A stretch of DNA of 53,414 nt from Alphaproteobacteria bacterium UBA1908 (GCA_002337525.1 DDGG01000012.1:1-53414), one strand, 5' to 3'; shown: positions 35,101-43,667, numbered from the stretch's first letter. Notes: generated from the sequence alone by a model not told the origin. Program-made: numbers and translations.

Positions 35101-35465
35101 AATATCAACTTGTTCTTAAAGATAAAATACCCCTTCTTTATAAAAGACAGCATGATCTAAAAACAAGCCTTTTAAGTGAAAAAGAGATTATTTATAGATC
35201 AAGGTGTTCCCTAAGAGTCTTAGAGAAGGAGAAGGTCAGGGTATCATGAGTTCTCATAAGTTCTCATGATGTTTTTGAAAGGTTTGAAACTTAAACATGG
35301 CCTAATAAAAGTGTGAATGGGACAACCTTACGAAGAGCTTAAAAAGAGTTTCATTTAGTAGAATTTTACCTTCTTTATAAGCTATAATATAAAAGGGGAT
35401 GAGTAGAGCATCAACTTAAGAATAAACAGGACTGTTTTTCTATATTGGGAAAGAGGGAATCTAAA
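35101..35465. other. Intergenic region upstream of clpB
   Basis: This gap between dedA and clpB contains an inverted repeat at 35243-35270 (ATCATGAG / CTCATGAT around a 12-base centre). Near the gene, TATAAT lies at 35383-35388 but no good -35 is found at 16-18 bases. I see no convincing sigma-32 promoter and no CIRCE element (the HrcA operator). Confidence 0.5.
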
Positions 35466-38039
35466 ATGGACGTTTCAAAATACAGTGAAAAATCTAAACT
35501 CATTTTACAAAGTGGACAAACACTTGCGACACGTCGTGGTCATCAGAAATTCACGCCAGAGCATTTGCTCTATAGCTTGCTAGAGGCTTCTGAAACACCT
35601 GTTCAAAGCCTCCTAGCCATGACAGGAGTTGAGAAAAAAAATCTTTTGGCAGAGACAGATAAAGCTCTTGAGTCCTTGCCAAAGGTTCAGGGTTCGGGAG
35701 CAGGTCAAGTTTTTTTAGATCCTAAAACGACAGCTATTTTTGAGAAAGTCGAAAATATCGCAACAAAATCAGGGGACACTTTTGTAACCGTTGAACGCCT
35801 TTTAGAGGCGTTGTTAATAGTACCCGACACAAAAGCCCAAAAGATCTTGCAAGCTTCGGGCCTAACAGAAGCCAAACTTCAAACAGCTATTGATAAAATG
35901 CGTCAGGGACGAAAAGCAGACTCAGCAACGGCCGAGGAGTCTTATCAGGCCCTTGAAAAGTATGCTCGTGACGTGACGGCATTGGCGCGTGACGGCAAAC
36001 TGGATCCTGTTATTGGGAGAGAAGAAGAAATTCGGCGTACAATTCAGGTCCTGGCTCGCCGGACAAAAAATAATCCTGTTTTAATCGGAGAGCCAGGCGT
36101 TGGGAAAACAGCCATTGTCGAAGGTTTGGCCCAGCGTATTGTGAATGGTGATGTGCCTGAAGCCTTAAAAGAAACTCGGTTAATGTCCCTTGATCTGGGC
36201 GCCCTGATTGCAGGAGCAAAATTCCGGGGGGAATTTGAAGAACGCCTGAAAGCAGTTCTTCAGGAGATTACCTCTTCTACAGCCAATATGGTTTTGTTCA
36301 TTGACGAGCTTCATACCCTGGTTGGTGCGGGAAAAGCTGATGGTGCAATGGATGCCTCAAATATGTTGAAACCTGCTTTGGCCAGAGGAGATTTACACTG
36401 TGTTGGGGCGACTACCCTGAATGAGTACCGTCAGTATATCGAAAAAGATGCTGCCTTGGCCCGTCGTTTTCAGCCTGTCTTTGTGCCGGAACCTACCGTG
36501 ATGGATACAATTTCTATTTTGCGAGGTTTGAAAGAGAAATATGAATTGCATCACGGAGTACGTATTACAGATAGCGCCATTGTAGCCGCTGCCCAATTAT
36601 CAGATCGCTATATATCCGATCGATTTTTACCCGATAAAGCAATTGACCTTATTGATGAAGCTTCGAGTCGTTTGCGGATGCAGGTAGATTCCAAGCCAGA
36701 AGAACTGGATGAACTAGATCGTAAGATTGTCCAGCTTAAAATAGAGCGGGAAGCACTCAAACGAGAGAATGATGAAGATTCAAGGAAACGTTTTAGTGAT
36801 TTGGAAAAAGAACTGACGGCGTTGGAATCTGAATCAGCAGAAATGACAACTTTGTGGCTGGCAGAGAAAGAAAAGCTTTCAGCGAGTCAGAATGTGAAAG
36901 AGACTCTTGAAAAAGCGCGTATGGACCTGGAAATTGCTCAACGAAGTGGTGATCTTGCTAAGGCAGGTGAGTTGGCTTACGGTGTTATTCCTTCGCTTGA
37001 AAAAGAGTTGGCCGAGAAAGAGTCTAATAGTGAGAGTCACTTGGTACAGGAAGAGGTGACAGACAGTGAAATTGCGAGCATTGTTTCTCGCTGGACCGGG
37101 ATTCCTGTTGATAAAATGTTGGAAGGTGAACGAGAAAAGCTGTTATCGATGGAAAGTCATCTTCATAAAAGGGTTATTGGACAGAAAACGGCAGTGGAAG
37201 CAGTCAGTCATGCAGTCAGGCGTTCAAGAGCAGGGCTTCAGGATCCTAATCGACCGATTGGTTCTTTTCTGTTTCTAGGGCCTACAGGGGTTGGTAAAAC
37301 GGAACTGACAAAAGCACTTGCTGATTTTCTTTTTAATGATGAAACTGCCATGGTGCGCATTGATATGTCCGAATATATGGAAAAACATGCTGTTGCGCGC
37401 TTAATTGGGGCACCTCCCGGATATGTCGGGTATGAGGAAGGAGGAGCCCTAACAGAAGCAGTACGCCGCAGGCCCTACCAAATTGTTCTGTTCGATGAAA
37501 TTGAAAAAGCTCATCCTGATGTTTTTAATGTCTTTTTACAAGTTTTGGATGAAGGGCGCTTAACGGATAGCCAGGGACGTACGGTAGACTTTTCAAATAC
37601 GCTTATTGTGATGACGTCAAATTTAGGGAGTCATATTCTGGCAGACCAACCTGTTGGAGAAAGTGCAGAAGTTAAACGGGATGAAGTAATGGCTGTTGTG
37701 CGTCAGGCTTTTAAGCCAGAATTCTTAAATCGTATTGACGATATTCTACTCTTCAACCGGTTACGTCCTGAAGATATGTCCGACATTGTTTCAATCCAGC
37801 TAGAGCGTTTGCGGTCTTTGCTTGTCTCTCGTCAGATTGACCTTACAGTTGATGACGCGGCTCAGAAATGGCTGGGAGAGAAAGGCTATGATTCGGTTTA
37901 TGGAGCACGCCCCTTAAAACGCGTTATACAGCAGTATTTACAAAACCCCTTGTCCGCTAGAATTCTGGAAGGGAAAATTGGCAAAGCTGTTTCTGTCACA
38001 GCTAATGATGATGGTTTACAGATTTCAAGCTCGGGTTGA
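35466..38039 (+). CDS. clpB: ATP-dependent chaperone ClpB
   Basis: Hexameric AAA+ disaggregase working with DnaK. The 857-residue product has the N-terminal double Clp-N domain, the first ATPase with GEPGVGKTA near residue 208, the long coiled-coil M domain (about 400-520) that distinguishes ClpB from ClpA, and the second ATPase with GPTGVGKTELTKAL near residue 605. The ATG reading MDVSKYSEKSKL follows GAGGGAATCTAAA; an in-frame start seven codons earlier overlaps that site. Confidence 0.97.
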   Translation: MDVSKYSEKSKLILQSGQTLATRRGHQKFTPEHLLYSLLEASETPVQSLLAMTGVEKKNLLAETDKALESLPKVQGSGAGQVFLDPKTTAIFEKVENIATKSGDTFVTVERLLEALLIVPDTKAQKILQASGLTEAKLQTAIDKMRQGRKADSATAEESYQALEKYARDVTALARDGKLDPVIGREEEIRRTIQVLARRTKNNPVLIGEPGVGKTAIVEGLAQRIVNGDVPEALKETRLMSLDLGALIAGAKFRGEFEERLKAVLQEITSSTANMVLFIDELHTLVGAGKADGAMDASNMLKPALARGDLHCVGATTLNEYRQYIEKDAALARRFQPVFVPEPTVMDTISILRGLKEKYELHHGVRITDSAIVAAAQLSDRYISDRFLPDKAIDLIDEASSRLRMQVDSKPEELDELDRKIVQLKIEREALKRENDEDSRKRFSDLEKELTALESESAEMTTLWLAEKEKLSASQNVKETLEKARMDLEIAQRSGDLAKAGELAYGVIPSLEKELAEKESNSESHLVQEEVTDSEIASIVSRWTGIPVDKMLEGEREKLLSMESHLHKRVIGQKTAVEAVSHAVRRSRAGLQDPNRPIGSFLFLGPTGVGKTELTKALADFLFNDETAMVRIDMSEYMEKHAVARLIGAPPGYVGYEEGGALTEAVRRRPYQIVLFDEIEKAHPDVFNVFLQVLDEGRLTDSQGRTVDFSNTLIVMTSNLGSHILADQPVGESAEVKRDEVMAVVRQAFKPEFLNRIDDILLFNRLRPEDMSDIVSIQLERLRSLLVSRQIDLTVDDAAQKWLGEKGYDSVYGARPLKRVIQQYLQNPLSARILEGKIGKAVSVTANDDGLQISSSG

Positions 38040-38241
38040 GAAAGGCATGTCAGTCCTCCTTTAAGCAGAAAGACGAGAGGGCACCTTGTGAGGCCATCAC
38101 GGGTGCTCCTTTCGGGTTCTTTATGAGGAGCCCTTGTGTTGATCAAATCCCGAAAAATATTTTTCATGTTGACATTATATATAATTTCGAAGACGATCCT
38201 AAAAATTAACTAAGCGATCAACTAATTTTAAAGGTATCACA

Positions 38242-38637
38242 TTGAAAAAATTCATTTTTGTCTTTCTGTTTTTTATTTTGACATTTGATGTTCACGGGAC
38301 TGAGATCAATGATTCATTACTATATAAAGATGAGCAACAGTCTTCTTACAGTCGTCGTTTTAATATTGTCTTTAAAAGTTCTAAAGAGGATGACCATCTA
38401 AAAAGATTCAGCTTAATAACCAAGAAAGAATGTGATGAAGATATCTTCGAGATTAAGATTGAGTCATGTCCTGCATGGGTGTCTAATAGCGTGATTATGA
38501 CAACTTTAAAGGATAGTAGGGGTAAAGTTCTTTGTAAGTCTGACAGTGCCATTAATCAGAAGTTTTTCACAGGGCTTTCAATTAGCGTTAATTTGAAGAC
38601 TAATATGGTTGAATTTTACGATTTGTTAATTCCTTAA
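38242..38637 (+). CDS. Small exported protein, unknown function
   Basis: Predicted 131-residue product with a clear signal peptide (MKKFIFVFLFFILTFDVHG) and a mature part of about 110 residues with four Cys (KKECDED, ESCPAW, VLCKSD). The start codon is TTG with AAAGGT upstream. It stands alone between clpB and a repeat-rich region. I do not recognise a family. Confidence 0.6.
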   Translation: MKKFIFVFLFFILTFDVHGTEINDSLLYKDEQQSSYSRRFNIVFKSSKEDDHLKRFSLITKKECDEDIFEIKIESCPAWVSNSVIMTTLKDSRGKVLCKSDSAINQKFFTGLSISVNLKTNMVEFYDLLIP

Positions 38638-38645
38638 TTCTTTTT

Positions 38646-38666
38646 TGTGGCATGTTGAGTGCCACA
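38646..38666. repeat. Hairpin downstream of the small exported protein gene
   Basis: Perfect 7-bp stem TGTGGCA / TGCCACA with a 7-base loop, nine bases after the stop codon. The sequence after it on the + strand is only weakly T-rich, so it is at best a weak terminator. Confidence 0.5.
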
Positions 38667-38792
38667 TCTCTGATCTTTTAGGTATTGATTGTGTCATCGT
38701 TGGAAGCTCATTTATTTCTCCAACATCGTGAGGAGACCATCGGTCGACGTAACGATCCAAATAGGCTGGGGCCATTTTGGTTCTTCCTGATA

Positions 38793-38956
38793 CTGGATTC
38801 TTCCCTCGTTTCACTCGTTCTGAAGGACATGCGAGAGGAAGGATCGTTCTGAATGACGAGGTGGGATGTACTCCTTCTGAAGAGCGGGCAAGAAGGAAGA
38901 CCTTTCTCAATGACGGATAGTTGGGAGGTTTCTTCTGAAGGACATGCGAGAGAGAA
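38793..38956 (-). repeat. Dispersed repeat, inverted copy (A)
   Basis: About 164 bases that match, in reverse orientation and at most positions, the copy at 40205-40367. Built from short units such as GAATGACG and GTTCTGAA. Weaker similarity continues left to about 38750. Stretches of this kind (GGATTCTTC...TTCTGAATGACG) are often dispersed in genomes of host-associated alphaproteobacteria. Confidence 0.85.
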
Positions 38957-39022
38957 AATTCTTTTGAAAGGGTGGGATGAGAATGTTATCCAGAGTAGGG
39001 CGTACTCCTTCTCTGTTTGAAA

Positions 39023-39099
39023 TGGTCGGAGCGGCGGGATTCGAACCCACGACCCTCACACCCCCAGCGTGATGCGCTACCAGGCTGCGCTACGCTCCG
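39023..39099 (-). tRNA. tRNA-Pro (anticodon GGG)
   Basis: On the reverse strand the acceptor arms CGGAGCG and CGCTCCG pair over seven bases, the T-loop reads GTTCGAATC, and the anticodon stem TCACG/TGTGA encloses the loop CTGGGGG, giving GGG for Pro codons CCC/CCU. The discriminator A is followed by an encoded CCA. The length is 77 bases with CCA. It lies between the dispersed-repeat copies and next to tdk on the same strand. Confidence 0.97.
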
Positions 39100-39222
39100 A
39101 CACACCGAAATATAAAACGACACGTGTTCAGATGCAAGGTGCAAGAGCACATTTTATTTTTTTGTTTTAAAGGGCCTGTGTTCAAAGCTTTAAGGCCCTG
39201 ATAATTAATTTAAACAGGGGGC

Positions 39223-39825
39223 TTAGGCCGCCTGTGTTGCAGATTTTCCAGACATAGCTTCCAGATAGTGCTTACGACACATGGCGACATATCGATCATT
39301 TCCGCCGATTTCAACCTCGGCTCCCTCGTAAACGGCATGTCCAGATTCATCAACGCGGAGGTTCATTGTGGCTTTGCTGCCGCAATGACAAATCGTTTTG
39401 ATTTCAATTAACTCTTCGGCCCAGGCAAGTAAATAAAGGCTTCCTTCAAAAGGCTCACCCTGGAAATTTGTTCGAAGCCCATAACATAGTACAGGAAGGT
39501 GTAAGTCATCAGAAACCTGACACAACTGGGCAACCTGATCTTTTGTCATGAACTGGGCCTCATCAACCAAAACACAGGTCAGGTTTTTAAGTGTTTTTGT
39601 TTTGTCTTTTATATAGTTATAAAAATGAAAATCATTTTCAAAAGGAGTAGCATTTGAGGTTAAACCAATCCGCGAGGCCACGATACCTTCTGCATGGCGG
39701 TCATCAATGGCAGGCGTAAAAACGAGTGTTTCCATGCCTCTTTCACGATAGTTGTAATCCGATTGCAAGAGTGTTGTTGTTTTACCTGCATTCATTGCGG
39801 AGTAATAAAAATAGAGTTTTGCCAT
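39223..39825 (-). CDS. tdk: Thymidine kinase
   Basis: Salvage enzyme phosphorylating thymidine with ATP; useful to a bacterium taking nucleosides from a host. The P-loop is YSAMNAGKTTTLLQS, the Asp-Glu of the Walker B is VLVDEAQFM, and the zinc Cys pairs are CHCGSKA and a later MCRKH. The ATG reading MAKLYFYYSAMNAGKT gives 200 residues, the family length; the frame extends 24 codons upstream without homology. Confidence 0.95.
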   Translation of the reverse strand: MAKLYFYYSAMNAGKTTTLLQSDYNYRERGMETLVFTPAIDDRHAEGIVASRIGLTSNATPFENDFHFYNYIKDKTKTLKNLTCVLVDEAQFMTKDQVAQLCQVSDDLHLPVLCYGLRTNFQGEPFEGSLYLLAWAEELIEIKTICHCGSKATMNLRVDESGHAVYEGAEVEIGGNDRYVAMCRKHYLEAMSGKSATQAA

Positions 39826-39931
39826 AATCAAGGAACCTATGAAAAAATTTAGGCCTATTTTGCTGCGATTTGGTATAAGCTTCAAGTCTTTCTTCAAAAA
39901 AGTGATGAAAAAGGGAAATTTTTTCTCGTAC

Positions 39932-40027
39932 CGCTCTTCAGAAGGAACTTCCTACCCATCCGTCATTGAGAAGGGTCTTCCTTCTTGCCCGTCATTCAGA
40001 AGGAGCGACAGCGACTGAAGAATCCAG
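39932..40027 (+). repeat. Dispersed repeat, shortened direct copy (C)
   Basis: About 96 bases that match the start and the end of copy B (shared blocks CCTACCCATCCGTCATTGAG and GAAGAATCCAG) with the middle missing. It lies between tdk and copy B. Further single units (for example CTCTGGATGACGG near 40095) follow. Confidence 0.75.
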
Positions 40028-40204
40028 GTTACCCTTTTTCTGCAAAGCACCGGCCCTTTGAAGTGCTGGATCCCGACGCTCGACGCTGTCTCGCTCTGGA
40101 TGACGGAACGTAAACGAGCCTCCTCACAATGACAGGGAAATAGACGAGCTTTCTCACGGTGATGAGGAAGTAAATGATTCTCATCCAGCTCTTCAAAAGA
40201 AAAG

Positions 40205-40367
40205 TCCCTTTCGCGTGTCCTTCAGAAGAAAACTCCTACCCATCCGTCATTGAGAAGGGTCTTCCTTCTTGCACGCTCTTCAGAAGGAGTATGCCCCACC
40301 TCGTCATTCAGAACGATCCTTCCTCTCTCCCGTCATTCAGAACGAGTGAAACGAGGGAAGAATCCAG
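40205..40367 (+). repeat. Dispersed repeat (B), inverted relative to copy A
   Basis: About 163 bases matching copy A at 38793-38956 in opposite orientation, with small differences only. Together the two copies frame tRNA-Pro and tdk in a 1.57-kb unit. The open frames across both copies translate to similar peptides (VFLLARSSEG), a by-product of the repeat and not a gene. Confidence 0.85.
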
Positions 40368-40513
40368 TAACTTATATAAAGGCGATAGTCTGGCCTATCT
40401 GGATTCCTATGGTTGGCTTTGCCACCCTCTGGAGGACAGAAAAGTGTATAGATCCCGGACGACGCTACTTCTTCCACCTAAAAAATCAATAGCCAACAGG
40501 CCTTAAAGGATTC

Positions 40514-40675
40514 CTAGTGCATCAGAACGTCAGGCTGATCCTCGCTTTCCAGCTCTAAAGAGCAAATAAAGGAATCTGCCGCATCAAATTCTTCGAACCG
40601 TAAATGAGGCGATGAATCTCTTAAAGAAGATTGTGTGACGTCGTCTTGAAAGAATGTCATGAAAAGTTCTAGCAT
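40514..40675 (-). CDS. Small acidic protein, 53 residues
   Basis: A short reading frame (MLELFMTFFQDDVTQSSLRD...) with an excellent binding site GAGGGGG five bases before the ATG and a well-placed promoter upstream. The product is acidic, has no membrane helix and no known motif. It could be a regulator, a toxin or antitoxin, or an exported peptide; nothing in the sequence decides this. Confidence 0.55.
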   Translation of the reverse strand: MLELFMTFFQDDVTQSSLRDSSPHLRFEEFDAADSFICSLELESEDQPDVLMH

Positions 40676-40707
40676 TTTTTCCCCCTCTATTTTTATTCTT
40701 ATACTTT

Positions 40708-40735
40708 ATTGTAACGCGATTTCAGGCGAGGTCAA
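40708..40735 (-). promoter_or_regulatory. Sigma-70 promoter of the 53-codon gene
   Basis: On the reverse strand TTGACC (5 of 6) and TACAAT (5 of 6) are separated by 16 bases. Transcription would start near 40700, about 25 bases before the ATG. Confidence 0.6.
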
Positions 40736-40875
40736 ACCTGTTTTTAAAATAATGACGTAAAAGGTTATAAAGGCATGATTTTTAATGATAAAAATCTATA
40801 ATAAAAGATTGGATAAACTCTTGTAATGGCAAACCATTAAAAGAGCTAAAATATCAAATTTTACAAATCAATAAC

Positions 40876-40906
40876 AAAAAAGTTGACCCCACAGGGAGCC
40901 CTGCGG
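40876..40906 (-). terminator. Probable rho-independent terminator after the Sel1 gene
   Basis: On the reverse strand CCGCAGG / CCTGTGG form a 7-bp stem (one G-U pair) with a 4-base loop, followed a few bases later by TTTTTT. It lies about 70 bases after the Sel1 gene stop. Confidence 0.6.
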
Positions 40907-40972
40907 ATTTTGGATGAAATATTGTACCTTTTCTATAGCTTTTTTATTATTGCTTGCGGCTGCCAGGGTAAA

Positions 40973-41311
40973 CTATTTGATGGCCTCTTCTAAAGAAGCA
41001 GGTACCCCGACGCCAAATTCATAGAGTAACCCAAGGTTGAATTGGGCCTTTGAGCTCCCCAATTCAACGGCTTCCTGATAGCATATAGCTGCTTCTCTAA
41101 ATTTCTTGTTATGAAAATAGATAAATCCTTCTTTAAATTTATCATTTGGTGTTCCTTTTTTTACACTATCAGGATTAGTTAGATGATCTGTTTTTCGATG
41201 ATGCGAACGATTTAAAAGGGGATCAAATTCCTCGCAGTCACTTGCTTTTAAAGCGCCAAGTGAGCATGCAGAAACAAAGAAGATCATAAAAAACAAAAAC
41301 CTTTTTTTCAT
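40973..41311 (-). CDS. Sel1-repeat lipoprotein, possibly cut short by an amber codon
   Basis: Exported protein of 112 residues. The lipobox is VSAC in MKKRFLFFMIFFVSAC. The mature part ends in Sel1/TPR-like repeats (FKEGFIYFHNKKFREAAICY, then AQFNLGLLYEFGVGVPAS). Sel1 proteins often take part in host contact in intracellular bacteria. The frame stops at TAG after EEAIK, but the same frame goes on with FTLAAASNNKKAIEKVQYF, the expected next repeat, for 34 codons to TGA at 40868. The TAG takes the place of a Tyr or similar residue. The gene may have been truncated by a point mutation. Confidence 0.65.
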   Translation of the reverse strand: MKKRFLFFMIFFVSACSLGALKASDCEEFDPLLNRSHHRKTDHLTNPDSVKKGTPNDKFKEGFIYFHNKKFREAAICYQEAVELGSSKAQFNLGLLYEFGVGVPASLEEAIK

Positions 41312-41418
41312 GATACCACTACTATTTATTTACCAAATTCTAACACCCTTGCGAGGGAGGCATAAAATCAAACTATATCTTATTATTTAACCAAAAGGCA
41401 AAAAAAGCAAGTTTTTTG

Positions 41419-41814
41419 TTATTCTGATGCGTCGGGTTGTTCTTCTTGTCTTTCAACAAACCACCCATTGATTCTTGCTCTACATCCTGTAAAAGCCTTA
41501 CCAACTCCTCTGCTTAGATTTCCCAGGTTATTTCTTGTTTGGGGCCACATTGTTTTTCTCACATATCTTGGGGCTCTTTGCCAGAAGTAATCTGCCCCTT
41601 TTGTATAAAACCAAGCCAGAATCAAACTGCTTCCTGTAAGAATAGCAGGGTACGTGTAAGTTGCAAAGACATCTGTTTCACAACAGTCGCAAGGGGGACA
41701 TGAATAAGATGCAGTCTGCGTTGCTTCATCATAGTCCCATACGTGTCCCATCATTTCTGAAGCATATGTAGAAGAAATACTTCCAAAGCTGACAGAAAAA
41801 ACACAGAAAAACAA
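41419..41814 (-). CDS. Exported Cys-rich membrane protein, unknown; possible frameshift at the start
   Basis: The frame encodes FFCVFSVSFGSISSTYASEM (rest of a signal peptide), a Cys cluster SCPPCDCCETD, a hydrophobic segment (YPAILTGSSLILAWFY) and a basic C-terminus; about 131 residues. Its only start in frame is TTG at 41814 without a binding site. A good start (GGAG, then ATG at 41831, reading MINKIL) lies 17 bases upstream in another frame, so a one-base indel in the T-rich stretch between them is likely. No family is recognised. Confidence 0.5.
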   Translation of the reverse strand: MFFCVFSVSFGSISSTYASEMMGHVWDYDEATQTASYSCPPCDCCETDVFATYTYPAILTGSSLILAWFYTKGADYFWQRAPRYVRKTMWPQTRNNLGNLSRGVGKAFTGCRARINGWFVERQEEQPDASE

Positions 41815-42002
41815 AGTATTTTATTTATCATTTTAAAACTCCATTTCTAAAAAACTCAAAACGGAATTAATAATCCGAATAAATATTGTCAAGAATTATT
41901 TTCTTCTATTGACTGTAAAGCGCGTTGCTTTTTCTAAAAAAAGCTTTCCTTTTGAGGCGAATTCCCTGACAATTCCTTGATAATAAATGAGAGCACCTTT
42001 AG

Positions 42003-42752
42003 ATGACGACCCTTCTCTGTGTTGAAAACCTGACAACGAAAATTCAGGGGCAAATCCTGCATGATAGGGTTTCACTTGACATAAAGTCGGGCGAGATCGT
42101 GGGACTTGTGGGGGGCTCGGGTAGTGGTAAATCTGTTTTCTTGCGTGTTCTTTTGGGACTGATGCCCTATGAGTCAGGTCAATTGACATTCTTACAGCCT
42201 GATGGCACGCCATTAAAAGATCGTCGACAAATCGGGGTTATGTTTCAAAGTGGGGCTCTTTTCAGTTCCCAAACGGTAGGGGAAAACATTGAAACGCCTC
42301 TGCGTGAGGTGATGGGGCTGACACCGCCCCTGATACATGAGTTGGCGCGTTTGAAAATCAGTATGGTGGGGTTGCCTCCTGAGGCCTATGATAAATATCC
42401 GGCAGAACTTTCCGGAGGAATGATCAAGCGCGCGGCAGTGGCCCGCGCTATGGCACTGGAGGGGCCGCTGCTCTTTCTTGATGAGCCAACGGCAGGGCTT
42501 GACCCCATTTCTGCAGAAGGAATGGATCGCTTACTGAAAGACTTGCGTGATAGTTTGGGCTTGTCGGTTTTAATGGTAACTCATGATCTGGACAGCTTGC
42601 ATGCTTTGTGTGACAGAGTGGCGGTCCTGGTCGATAAAAAACTTGTTACCGGAACTTTGGAAGAACTCCACCAGCACTCTCATCCCTGGATACAGGCTTA
42701 TTTTTCGGGTCCCCGGGGGCGGGCTCTTCACAAACAGCAAGGAAAGTCATAG
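42003..42752 (+). CDS. mlaF: Mla-type ABC transporter ATP-binding protein
   Basis: ATPase of a retrograde or anterograde phospholipid transporter. Walker A is GGSGSGKSVF (near residue 38), the signature motif is LSGGMIKRAAVARA, Walker B is LLFLDEPTAGLDP, and the switch His is VTHD. The length of 249 residues and the neighbours (an MCE protein and a PqiC-type lipoprotein) identify the Mla group. The permease gene mlaE, usually directly upstream, is not there. Confidence 0.9.
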   Translation: MTTLLCVENLTTKIQGQILHDRVSLDIKSGEIVGLVGGSGSGKSVFLRVLLGLMPYESGQLTFLQPDGTPLKDRRQIGVMFQSGALFSSQTVGENIETPLREVMGLTPPLIHELARLKISMVGLPPEAYDKYPAELSGGMIKRAAVARAMALEGPLLFLDEPTAGLDPISAEGMDRLLKDLRDSLGLSVLMVTHDLDSLHALCDRVAVLVDKKLVTGTLEELHQHSHPWIQAYFSGPRGRALHKQQGKS

Positions 42753-42761
42753 AATAAGGTC

Positions 42762-43667
42762 ATGGAAACACGTGCAAGTTATATTACTGTCGGTGCTTTT
42801 GTCCTGGCTTTGTTAACAGGGCTTTTACTCTTTGTTTTATGGATGTCGCGTGTTGACTTCAGGGCGCATTTACCAACATACCATATTTATTTTTCAGGCT
42901 CTGTAGCAGGGTTACGCGAGAATGATAGTGTTCGCTTTCATGGGATTCCGATTGGAAAAGTTAAAAAAATCTCTGTTGATCCAAAAAACGTTGAAAGAGT
43001 TATTGTCGAGGCCACGATTGATCACACTTATTTGATTCGCGAAGATTCTGTGGCTTTTGTCGAGGCTCAGGGGTTAACAGGTTATTCCTACATCCATATT
43101 AAGGGTGGGACTGAAGAGTCACCAATTTTGAAAACCAAACCCGGGGAGTCGTATCCTGTTATTCAGTCAGAGGCTTCCAGCATTGAAATGTTGTTTGGGT
43201 CATTGCCTAATATTCTTGAAAAAATTTATGAGCTCTCTGACCGTTTTAACCGTCTTTTAAGTGACAAAAATCTGGAAGATCTAACGGGATCAATTAAACA
43301 TTTTTCTGACTTGACAGAAAAATTGGCGACAGGTTCGAATTCACTTGATGTTTTTATGGGGCAGGCACGTCAGACTCTGGAGGCTTTTGAAGGGACCCTT
43401 AAAGGCGTTACGACTACTCTTGAGGGGCCCAATTTTGCTGAAACTCTGAAATCTGTTACCAATGCTGCCCGGGAACTGGATCGTTTTCTGGAAGAAAATC
43501 GACGTTCTGTCCAGCAATTTACGTCACTTGGGCTTGAGGACTTTACACGCTTGATGGGGGAAACCCGGCAAACTGTTTCAACTCTGAACAGAGTCCTGCT
43601 TGATCTGGAGCAAAGCCCAAGTAACTTTTTGAACAAAAATACAACTCAAGGATATCGTGTTCCATGA
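42762..43667 (+). CDS. mlaD: MCE-domain lipid-binding protein MlaD
   Basis: Bitopic inner-membrane protein of 301 residues: one helix near residues 6-28 (SYITVGAFVLALLTGLLLFV), then the MCE domain (VAGLRENDSVRFHGIPIGKV, GLTGYSYIHIKGG) and a helical C-terminal part of about 160 residues. It forms the hexameric lipid ring of the Mla system. It overlaps the following lipoprotein gene by four bases. Confidence 0.91.
   Translation: METRASYITVGAFVLALLTGLLLFVLWMSRVDFRAHLPTYHIYFSGSVAGLRENDSVRFHGIPIGKVKKISVDPKNVERVIVEATIDHTYLIREDSVAFVEAQGLTGYSYIHIKGGTEESPILKTKPGESYPVIQSEASSIEMLFGSLPNILEKIYELSDRFNRLLSDKNLEDLTGSIKHFSDLTEKLATGSNSLDVFMGQARQTLEAFEGTLKGVTTTLEGPNFAETLKSVTNAARELDRFLEENRRSVQQFTSLGLEDFTRLMGETRQTVSTLNRVLLDLEQSPSNFLNKNTTQGYRVP

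Noticed and set aside
38165..38200. Promoter for the small exported protein gene (TTGACA at 38169)
   Set aside because: The -35 is perfect but no acceptable -10 lies 16-18 bases downstream, so I did not list it.
38626..38910. Reverse-strand open frame of 94 codons (VFLLARSSEG...)
   Set aside because: It lies across the dispersed repeat copy A and is similar to a frame in copy B only because the DNA is repeated. No binding site. Treated as repeat sequence.
38793..40367. The repeat cluster as a CRISPR array
   Set aside because: Units are of unequal length and spacing, imperfect, and in both orientations; no spacers of regular size and no cas genes.
38793..40367. Composite transposon carrying tdk
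   Set aside because: No transposase, no target duplication, and the flanking repeats are only about 160 bases of imperfect units. Kept only as an inverted repeat pair.
40174..40506. Two forward open frames of 110 and 80 codons over repeat copy B
   Set aside because: Both are translations of the repeat units in different frames, with no ribosome binding site and no family.
41909..41940. Promoter for mlaF (TTGACT at 41909)
   Set aside because: The hexamer at the right distance is TTCTAA, too weak to support a call.
41896..42213. Reverse-strand open frame of 105 codons opposite the start of mlaF
   Set aside because: It is largely antisense to the clear ATPase gene, has no binding site, and its sequence looks like a reverse shadow of the Walker A region.
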